Origin: Rugamonas aquatica
Lineage (GTDB): Bacteria > Pseudomonadota > Gammaproteobacteria > Burkholderiales > Burkholderiaceae_D
Direction: 5' to 3'
DNA length: 64,000 bases
Assembly (NCBI RefSeq): GCF_009380215.1
Contig: NZ_WHUG01000005.1
Coordinates: 434,001 to 498,000 of the forward strand
The notes beneath the pieces are model-generated. The model saw only the letters and a program-made list of their open reading frames with translations, was not told the origin of the DNA and made no database searches. Position numbers and translations under genes: made by a program. Of this stretch, positions 57,453 to 64,000 are shown piece by piece. Position 1 is the stretch's first letter, and every line of letters begins with the position of its first letter.

Positions 57453-58175
57453 TTATTTGTCCAGTTCCGGATAGCAGCGGAAGATACCGTCTTCATTGAA
57501 CGGTATCCGCCGCTTCGACCGGGCGTAGGCGGCGATGTTGGGCCGCAGCGCCACCTTGTCGCGCAAGGCGACCAGCGACGGATACGATGGCTCCAGCCGC
57601 GCCATCGTCTTCGGAAACGCATAGCGCAGGCCTTCGACCAGCTGGAACAGCGACAGGTCCACATACGTCAGCCGCGAGCCCACCGCATAGCCGCCCCGCC
57701 CCGGATTGCGCGCCACCACGCCCTCGAAGTAATCGAGGAACTTCGGTATGCGCTGCTCGCGGAAATCCCTGGCGCGCGCCTTCGCTTCCTTCTTCTGGTC
57801 TTCGTAATACAGGTTGGTGGAAATCGGATGGTGCGTGTCGTGCACCTCGTTGACGATGTCGGCGATGGTCAGCTGCAGCTGGTTGGCCCACAGCCGCCCC
57901 GCCTCCGCGCGCGGCGCCAGGCCGTGCTTCGCGCCGAGGTACATCAGGATGTTGGCCGTCTGCCCGATCAGCAGTTCGCCCGCGCGCAACACCGGCGGCG
58001 CGAACGATGGATGATCGACCTTGTCGCCATCCAGGCTGGCCAGCAGCTCCGGCATGCCCTTCTTCTGTCGCGCCACGTCCACATACGGCGCCGCCGCTTC
58101 CTCCAGCGCCAGCCGCACGAATTCGCCGCGGCCCTGCAGGCCGTCCCAATAGTAAAGTTGGTATGGTGTCGTCAT
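57453..58175 (-). CDS. Glutathione S-transferase family protein
   Basis: 240 residues. The N-terminal thioredoxin-like domain (YQLYYWDGLQGRGEFVRLAL, PPVLRAGELLIGQTANILMY) with Tyr near residue 8-9 resembles sigma/mu-type enzymes that activate glutathione with tyrosine; GQTANI replaces the common ES-AI glutathione-binding turn. The helical C-terminal half includes YAVGSRLTYVDLSLFQLVEG. Substrate is unknown. It lies tail to tail with copZ, and is divergent from the TSUP gene. Confidence 0.87.
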   Translation of the reverse strand: MTTPYQLYYWDGLQGRGEFVRLALEEAAAPYVDVARQKKGMPELLASLDGDKVDHPSFAPPVLRAGELLIGQTANILMYLGAKHGLAPRAEAGRLWANQLQLTIADIVNEVHDTHHPISTNLYYEDQKKEAKARARDFREQRIPKFLDYFEGVVARNPGRGGYAVGSRLTYVDLSLFQLVEGLRYAFPKTMARLEPSYPSLVALRDKVALRPNIAAYARSKRRIPFNEDGIFRCYPELDK

Positions 58176-58282
58176 GCCAAGATAGTAGCATTGACAAGCT
58201 TCACGCAGCGCCCGGAACGATAATCGGCACGCGGTTATAATCGACCGCTGCCCCGATCACTCCCGACCACTTACGAGCCCCC

Positions 58283-59047
58283 ATGCCGCCAGTCCCGCCG
58301 CTTGAAATCCACATCGTCCTGATGGTCGCCGCTGCCGGTTTCCTGGCCGGCGTGCAGAATGCACTGGCCGGAGGCGGCTCCTTCATCACCTTCCCGGCGC
58401 TGCTGCTGGCCGGCCTGAATCCGCTGGCCGCCAACATGACATCGACCATCGCGCTGTTCCCCAGCCAGACTACTTCCGCCTACGCCGGCCGCAAGCTGAC
58501 GGGCGACGTCGGGCCGCTGACGTTCAAGCAGATGCTCATCATCAGCGCCATCGGCGGCATCTTCGGCGCCATCCTGCTCCTGAATACGCCGCCGTCGTTC
58601 TTCGCGCGGCTGGTGCCCTGGCTGGTGCTGTTCGCCACCAGCGTGTTCGCGTGGGGCAGCTTCCGCAAGAAGCCGCTGCACGCAGCGGGCAGCATGCCGC
58701 GCTGGACGCTGGTGCTGGTGCAAAGCTGCATCGCCATCTACGGCGGCTACTTCGGCGGCGGCATCGGCTTCCTGATGCTGGCCGCGCTGACCATCGCCGG
58801 CCAGCAGGTGCGCACCGCCGCCGCCACCAAGAACGTGCTGGCGATGGCGATGAACGCCGCCGCCACGCTGATCTTCGCCACCTCCAGCTTGATCAGCTGG
58901 CCCGCAGCACTGGCGCTGTGCGTGGGCGGCATCGCCGGCGGCTTGTGCGGCGGATGGCTGATCCACCGCTTGCCGGAAAAAGTCATGCGCGGCTTCGTCG
59001 TGATCGTCGGCGCGGTGCTGACGATCTGGATGTTCTCTAGAACGTAG
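58283..59047 (+). CDS. TSUP (TauE/SafE) family membrane transporter
   Basis: 254 residues, about eight helices in two repeats. The repeat hallmarks are GFLAGVQNALAGGGSFITFP and CIAIYGGYFGGGIGFLMLAA, with NVLAMAMNAAATLIFATSSL. Family members export sulfite, sulfoacetate or other sulfur or carbon anions; the cargo is not readable here. The ATG at 58283 has no strong ribosome site; ATG 58322 is possible but would lose part of the first helix. Its end overlaps the convergent TonB receptor end by 11 bases. Confidence 0.9.
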   Translation: MPPVPPLEIHIVLMVAAAGFLAGVQNALAGGGSFITFPALLLAGLNPLAANMTSTIALFPSQTTSAYAGRKLTGDVGPLTFKQMLIISAIGGIFGAILLLNTPPSFFARLVPWLVLFATSVFAWGSFRKKPLHAAGSMPRWTLVLVQSCIAIYGGYFGGGIGFLMLAALTIAGQQVRTAAATKNVLAMAMNAAATLIFATSSLISWPAALALCVGGIAGGLCGGWLIHRLPEKVMRGFVVIVGAVLTIWMFSRT

Positions 59048-61073
59048 CCTTCAGCGTCAGACGGAAGGTGCGCGGCTCCACCGGATGGTAGTGGATGTCG
59101 TTGACGCCTTCTGCCGGCTCGCCCGGCAAGCGCGATGGATAGTAGTAGTCCACATCGCTGGCCTTGCGGTCGAACAGATTGAATGCATCCAGCGACACGG
59201 TCCATCGGCGGTCGATCTTGTAGCCGATGCGCGCATACGCAATCGCCGTCGTCGCCGAACGCTGGCTGTTATCCTCGATCAGCGGACGCGGGCCGAAGTA
59301 GCGCATCTGGAACGCGCCGGACCACGGGCCGATATCCGCAATGGTCGCACCGAACGAAGCCACCTTGCCGACCGCGCCGGGAATGTAGTCGCCCGCCTCG
59401 TCATGCTCGGTGTAGTGGGCGCGCGAATACGCCAGGTCCAGGTCGAACAACAGCCATGGCGCGGCGATGTAGTGGTTGTTCCACTCGATGCCCGAACGGT
59501 AGCTGCCGCGGCTTGCGGCCGTATCGCCGGCGTCGCCGGAGAACACCAGCTCGGACGCGGAGCGCAGCTTCCACAAGGCGATCGAGCTTTGCAGGCCGGG
59601 CACGAACTCGGTACGCATCCCCAGTTCCGCGCCGCGCGTCTTGACCAGCGGCGTGACCGGATCGATAGGCTCGCGCTCCTTCGGCGTCAGGTGCACCGTG
59701 GTGCCGCGCGCGTCGTTGCTGTGGAAGCCTTCGCCGTAGTTGAGGAAGAATTCCGTCTTCGCCCATGGACCCAGCACCATCGAGATTTTCGGCGAGGTCA
59801 CGCCGTCGCTGACCTTGCCCGTGTTCTCGGCGATATTGCTGCTGACATCAAAACGATAGCGGTCGTAGCGCAGGCCCGCCGTGGTGCGCAGCCACTCGCG
59901 CCACTGCACCGTGTTCTCGAAGTAGACGCCGGCGCTGGCTTCCTTGACCTTGGACTCCGTAATGGTGCCGGTGATCTGGCGCTTGACGGTGCTGTACAGC
60001 GCCAGCGGCGACAGGTAGTCATAACGTCCCTGCACGCCGACCTTGTTGTTCACATCCAGCCCGCCCCATTTGCTGAACCACGTATGCGCCACATCGAAGC
60101 CCGTCATGCGGCGCTTCTCGGTCTGGCGCGACTGGTCGCCGTTGACCGGATCGTCGAGGAAGTAGGTGAAGTCGTTGTACAGGTCCAGGCTCGATTGCAC
60201 CACATAGGCGTTGGCCTGCAACAGCGTATCGCTGCTGCGCTTGCGCAGCGTGGCCGACAGGCTGTAACGCGACGTGATGCCGCCGTCGGTGGCATCGATC
60301 GCGCCGTAGGGATCGATCTCGCCGCTCTGCACCGCGCGCAGCGGAATCTGGTTGCTGGCATACCAGCCGCCCTTGTAGGCCATGCCGGTGATGCTGAACT
60401 GGTTGTCGCTGCCGCCCTGGCTGTAGCGCAGCACGCCCAGGCTTTTGTGGAAGGCTTCGCGGTTGGTCCACGGGCCGTTGTTGTGGCCCAGCTCCGCGCC
60501 GTAGACCAGGTTGCCCTCGCCCAGCGGGGTGGAACCGGTCAGGTTGGCGCGGTAGTACTGGTGCTCGCCGACGGTGACGCTGGCTGTGTTTTCCTTCAGC
60601 TTGTTGGCCAGGCCCATATGCGCCGCGCCGGCCGACGCGAAGTCGCCTTCGTCCGCGTAGTACGGGCCTTTCTTGTAGTTGATGCGGTCGACCAGTTCCG
60701 GCAGCAGGAAATTCAGATCGGTGTAACCCTGGCCGTGCGCGTGGGTGCGCATATTGACCGGCATGCCGTCGACGAAGGTGGCGAAGTCGGTGCCGTGATC
60801 GAGGTTGAAGCCGCGCAGGAAGTACTGGTTGGCCTTGCCGTCGCCGCTGTGCTGCGTGACGATCACGCCTGGCACGAACTCCAGCAGCTCGCCGGGACGC
60901 AGCGCCGGACGGTTGGCGATCAGCGCCGCCGTCACGGAACCCTGGCTGGCGGCGCCGGAGGTGCCCACGCCATTGTCGTAGTGGCCGCGGACTTCCACAG
61001 CTTCCACCACAGTGCTTTCACTTGCGACCAGCGGCACTACAGCCGCCAGCGCGACAATCGATGAAACAATCAT
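59037..61073 (-). CDS. TonB-dependent receptor paired with a CobN/HmuS-like protein
   Basis: 678 residues. A short signal region (MIVSSIVALAAVVPLVASES), plug domain with TVVEAVEVRGHYDNGVGTSG, RPGELLEFVPGVIVTQHSGD, GKANQYFLRGFNLDHGTDFA, and a barrel ending FRLTLKATF. The plug motif VPGVIVTQHSGDGKANQYFLR is common in receptors of unknown ligand near metal-handling genes. ATG 61073 overlaps the stop of the CobN-like gene (ATGA), so the two are translated together. A tetrapyrrole or metal chelate is the probable ligand, from context. Confidence 0.92.
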   Translation of the reverse strand: MIVSSIVALAAVVPLVASESTVVEAVEVRGHYDNGVGTSGAASQGSVTAALIANRPALRPGELLEFVPGVIVTQHSGDGKANQYFLRGFNLDHGTDFATFVDGMPVNMRTHAHGQGYTDLNFLLPELVDRINYKKGPYYADEGDFASAGAAHMGLANKLKENTASVTVGEHQYYRANLTGSTPLGEGNLVYGAELGHNNGPWTNREAFHKSLGVLRYSQGGSDNQFSITGMAYKGGWYASNQIPLRAVQSGEIDPYGAIDATDGGITSRYSLSATLRKRSSDTLLQANAYVVQSSLDLYNDFTYFLDDPVNGDQSRQTEKRRMTGFDVAHTWFSKWGGLDVNNKVGVQGRYDYLSPLALYSTVKRQITGTITESKVKEASAGVYFENTVQWREWLRTTAGLRYDRYRFDVSSNIAENTGKVSDGVTSPKISMVLGPWAKTEFFLNYGEGFHSNDARGTTVHLTPKEREPIDPVTPLVKTRGAELGMRTEFVPGLQSSIALWKLRSASELVFSGDAGDTAASRGSYRSGIEWNNHYIAAPWLLFDLDLAYSRAHYTEHDEAGDYIPGAVGKVASFGATIADIGPWSGAFQMRYFGPRPLIEDNSQRSATTAIAYARIGYKIDRRWTVSLDAFNLFDRKASDVDYYYPSRLPGEPAEGVNDIHYHPVEPRTFRLTLKATF

Positions 61074-64000
61074 AGATACTCCTTCAGTTTACGTAATTTA
61101 TTCCGGCGTCCGATGTAACCGGCGCCTATCAGGCCGGCAGCCAGCGCCAGCAAGGCCAGCGTGCCGATGGTCTTTTGCACCGGCGTCAGCTTGGCCAGGG
61201 TTTCCATTTCAAAGCCACTGATCTTGGCGTCGGCGGCATCGGCCGGGGGCTTGGTCTTGGCCGCAGGTTCGGCCGGTTTGTCTTTCGCGGGGGCCGGCGC
61301 GGGCGAAGGCGAAGGTGTCTCTTGCGCCTTGGCCTGCAAGGCTTGCAGCTGCGCCGCAGCAGCACCGCGTGCGATCGCCGGGTTGGTGCCGACGTTGGGC
61401 ACGAACTGGCCGCTGAACTGCGGCGCGATCTTCATCGTCGCCTTGCTGCACGAATCGGCGCTGCACGACACGCCGCCATCCTTGATCGCCTGCGCGTTCT
61501 GCTGCGTCAGTTTTTCACGCACCGCGTCGCTCGGCTTCCAGTAGCCACGTTCGATCGCGCTCAGCATGCGGTCGGTGATGGCCTGGAAGGCGCGCAGGTT
61601 GCCGCTGTTGGCGAAGCGCTCGCGCACCTTCAGGCCGTGGCGGTCTTCGACATAGGTGTCGTACATGCGCTGCCATTTGCCGCCGTCCACCACTTCCGGC
61701 ACCGTGACCTGCCAGGCCCACAGATAGTCGACCACGCGGTTGATGTAGCGCGCTCCCGAATAACCTTCCTTCAGCATGCTGTCGGCCCAGCGCGGGTTCA
61801 GGTAGCGGGCCTGCATTTCCTGGCCCATGTACTGCTCCAGCGTCTTGTGGCCAGGCTTGCGCGGGTTGGACAGGTCGCTGACCATCACCTCCGGCGTCTT
61901 GCCGTCCACGCTGCGGATCGCCATCGCGGTACCGCCCAGGTACTGGAAGAAGTCGTCGTTGTCCAGCGTCGCGAACAGATTGCTGGAACGGCTGTGCAGC
62001 GCGATCTTGCTGCCGCTGATGGCCTGCTTGAACAGCTCGCGGCGCTGGCCCGGATCGGCCTTGTCGTCGCCCCAGTAGCCGGCGCCGAACGGATGGCTCA
62101 TGCGGTTGATGAACACGTCCGCCACTTCCTTCTCGTTCTGCCAGGCGTTGGTCAGCGGGATCAGCTTCTCGATCTGCGTGCCATAGGCGCCGCTCGGCAG
62201 ACCGAAGATACGCACCGACGCCATGCGCTGCGCCTCCTCGGCGGAGATGCCCCTGGCCTGCAAGGCGGCCACGGTTTTCTGGCTGTGCGCCTGCATCACG
62301 TTGCCGCCTTCGCCGGGACCGTTATCGTCCTGCTTCTGCGCCAGCTGCACCGCCTGGTCCATCAACGTCAGCAGATTGCCGAACAGGTCGCGGAACAGGC
62401 CGGACGAAATCAGCGTCACGTCCACGCGCGGACGGCCCAGCTGCTTGCGGGTCAGCGCTTCGACGCCGGTCACGCGGCCACGCTCGTCCCACGTCGGACG
62501 CACGCCCATCAGCGCCATCGCCTGCGCTTCCATAATGCCTTCGTGGCGCGAGGTTTCGACGCCCCACAGGTTCATGCTCAACTTGTCCGGCCAGGCGCCG
62601 TGGCGCTTGCGGTAGTCTTCCGCCAGCTGCTGCGCCAGTTTGTAGCCGGCTTCGTAGGTGGTCTTGCTCGGGATGCGCGAGGGATCGAGGCCGAAGAAGT
62701 TGCGGCCGGTCGGCAGCGCGTCCGGATTGCGTACCAGGTCGGCGCTGGCGCCGGTCGGGATGTAGCGGCCCGACAGCGCCTGCATCAGGCGCTCCAGTTC
62801 CAGCCCGGCGCTGCGTTCGATATCGCCCTCCAGCTGCGCGATGCGTTTGGTTTTCTGCTCCGCCGTCGACGTGGTGTCGAGACTGACCACAGCGCGCGCG
62901 GTGGCGTTACGCAGCTCCGGCTTCGGCGCCACGCCGAAGGTGTGCAGGCCGAACGGCGTCAGCTTGCTGCCGGTGTCGTCCAGGTATTCCTCCAGGCCTT
63001 CCATATCGGCTTCGGTTTTGAGCTCGGTCTTTTTCATGTCCTTCAACACGCCGCTCTTGGCCGCCAGGCGGTTGATCGCCGTCAGGTGGCTGCGCGCCAG
63101 CAGCGGGCTTTTTTGTTCGGCCACGCGATAGTCGTTCAGCAGCGCGCCCAGCTCGCGCAGGTCGGGATTGAGGCCCGCCACGTCGAACGGTGGCGTCATG
63201 TGGTCGATGATGACGGCCATGCCGCGCCGCTTGGCCTGTATGCCCTCGCCCACATCGTCCATCACATACGGATAGATGTTGGGCATGGCGCCGATCAGCG
63301 CTTCGGTCGGATCGCTGTCGGACAAGCCGGCCTCTTTACCGGTCAGCCATTCCTGCGTGCCGTGGGTGCCGATGTGCATGACGGCGTTGGCCTGGAACCC
63401 CTTTTGCAGCCACAGATAGAACGCGATGTATTCATGCGACGGCGGCATGCTCACTTCGTTGTGCAGCTTCTCCAGGTTCTGCTCCCATGCGCGGCCGGGC
63501 TGCGGCGCCATCAGCACATTGCCGAAGCGGCGCGCCGGATAGACGAAGAACGGCTCGCCCTTGGCGTTGCGCCACAGGACAGGCGCGTTCTCAGGCTTGC
63601 CCCAGGATTTTTCTATCGATGCGCGCAGCGGCTGCGCCAGCGTGGCGAACCATTTCTGGTAGTCGGCCAGCGGCACCAGCAGCGCCTGGCCGCTTTCGGC
63701 CAGATGCTTCAGGCCCGCCATGTAGTCGCCCTTGGACTTGCCGGGGTAATTGCCCCACTGCTGGATCTCGCCTTGCAGCTCGTCCTGCGACGGCGGCAGC
63801 GCGGCGCCGGTCTGATAGCCCTCCTGCTTCAGGCGCTGGACGATCTGCCACAGGCTCTCCGGCAGCACGTTCAGGTAGGCCGCGCCGATGGTTTCGGAAC
63901 CGTGCGGATAGTTAAAGTAGATCATGGCGATGCGCTTGTCGCCGTTGGCCTTCTGGCGCAAGGCCATCCAGCTGGCGACGCGTTCGTTGAGGCGCTCGAT
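61070..64000 (-). CDS. Membrane-anchored CobN-like chelatase-family protein (HmuS-like), 5' end cut by window edge
   Basis: 977 codons are visible; CobN-type proteins run to about 1250-1450, so a few hundred N-terminal residues lie beyond the edge. Hallmarks: IAMIYFNYPHGSETIGAAYL, MHIGTHGTQEWLTGKEAGLS, PNIYPYVMDDVGEGIQAKRR, AVIIDHMTPPF, MNLWGVETSRHEGIMEAQAM, VDYLWAWQVTVPEVVDG. The C-terminus adds a Cys pair (GVSCSADSCSK), a Pro/Ala-rich linker and one helix (TIGTLALLALAAGLIGAGYI) with a basic tail, which soluble cobaltochelatase CobN lacks but HmuS-type proteins have. HmuS works on heme in Bacteroidota Hmu systems; the substrate here is inferred, and cobalamin-related chelation is the alternative. 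Confidence 0.85.
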   Translation of the reverse strand: MERLNERVASWMALRQKANGDKRIAMIYFNYPHGSETIGAAYLNVLPESLWQIVQRLKQEGYQTGAALPPSQDELQGEIQQWGNYPGKSKGDYMAGLKHLAESGQALLVPLADYQKWFATLAQPLRASIEKSWGKPENAPVLWRNAKGEPFFVYPARRFGNVLMAPQPGRAWEQNLEKLHNEVSMPPSHEYIAFYLWLQKGFQANAVMHIGTHGTQEWLTGKEAGLSDSDPTEALIGAMPNIYPYVMDDVGEGIQAKRRGMAVIIDHMTPPFDVAGLNPDLRELGALLNDYRVAEQKSPLLARSHLTAINRLAAKSGVLKDMKKTELKTEADMEGLEEYLDDTGSKLTPFGLHTFGVAPKPELRNATARAVVSLDTTSTAEQKTKRIAQLEGDIERSAGLELERLMQALSGRYIPTGASADLVRNPDALPTGRNFFGLDPSRIPSKTTYEAGYKLAQQLAEDYRKRHGAWPDKLSMNLWGVETSRHEGIMEAQAMALMGVRPTWDERGRVTGVEALTRKQLGRPRVDVTLISSGLFRDLFGNLLTLMDQAVQLAQKQDDNGPGEGGNVMQAHSQKTVAALQARGISAEEAQRMASVRIFGLPSGAYGTQIEKLIPLTNAWQNEKEVADVFINRMSHPFGAGYWGDDKADPGQRRELFKQAISGSKIALHSRSSNLFATLDNDDFFQYLGGTAMAIRSVDGKTPEVMVSDLSNPRKPGHKTLEQYMGQEMQARYLNPRWADSMLKEGYSGARYINRVVDYLWAWQVTVPEVVDGGKWQRMYDTYVEDRHGLKVRERFANSGNLRAFQAITDRMLSAIERGYWKPSDAVREKLTQQNAQAIKDGGVSCSADSCSKATMKIAPQFSGQFVPNVGTNPAIARGAAAAQLQALQAKAQETPSPSPAPAPAKDKPAEPAAKTKPPADAADAKISGFEMETLAKLTPVQKTIGTLALLALAAGLIGAGYIGRRNKLRKLKEYL

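Overview
The window looks like the chromosome of a GC-rich betaproteobacterium of the Burkholderiales, most likely an Oxalobacteraceae member close to Massilia or Duganella. This is inferred from the gene content: a Burkholderiales-type porin, TctC-family binding proteins, PEP-CTERM exported proteins, an ArnA split into two genes, an AlaA-Hom arrangement, and a palindromic REP-like repeat of the kind I associate with that family. I saw no tRNA, rRNA, CRISPR array, prophage or intact insertion sequence. No stretch longer than about 280 bases lacks a gene.

Layout. 1-4.4 kb: an RND efflux pair (permease cut by the left edge) behind a promoter that overlaps an operator-like dyad. 4.5-9.8 kb: a signalling group of a diguanylate cyclase, a KaiC-like double ATPase and a hybrid histidine kinase. 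9.8-12.6 kb: an unknown lipoprotein and an LplT-PlsC fusion. 12.8-19.8 kb: an iron-type uptake locus with a TonB receptor behind a Fur-like box, two small membrane proteins, a PepSY protein, a NarL-type two-component pair and a divergent tonB. 20-29.2 kb: an OmpW/Ail-like barrel, then a porin/TctC/ABC importer operon divergent from a TctDE-like two-component system. 29.3-35.6 kb: RraB, an orphan FtsX-type permease with a sigma54 promoter, a truncated ECF41-like sigma factor, a stand-alone ClpP and a chemoreceptor.

35.8-39.9 kb: a GlrK-QseG-GlrR envelope-stress system. It is followed by a BON-domain gene whose upstream region carries, in order, an exact TGTC-N10-GACA GlrR-type site, an IHF consensus and a consensus sigma54 promoter. 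39.9-42.8 kb: a 90-bp perfect hairpin repeat, homoserine dehydrogenase, a second palindromic repeat and AlaA. 42.9-50.6 kb: a complete lipid A aminoarabinose (arn) operon with a Mth938-type gene at its head. 50.6-53.2 kb: a Bcp peroxiredoxin and a PIN-PhoH ATPase. 53.2-57.2 kb: three PEP-CTERM proteins around a lone HicB and a diguanylate cyclase. 57.2-59 kb: a CueR-type promoter driving a lone CopZ, then a glutathione transferase and a TSUP transporter. 59-64 kb: a TonB receptor translationally coupled to a membrane-anchored CobN-like protein (cut by the right edge), resembling the HmuR/HmuS pair of tetrapyrrole acquisition systems.

The strongest leads are the two sigma54-controlled units near 32.2 and 39.4 kb, the CobN/HmuS-like plus TonB receptor operon at the right edge, the mixed TctC/ABC importer operon, and the KaiC-like signalling group. 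All functional statements are read from sequence motifs and family knowledge; no database search was run.
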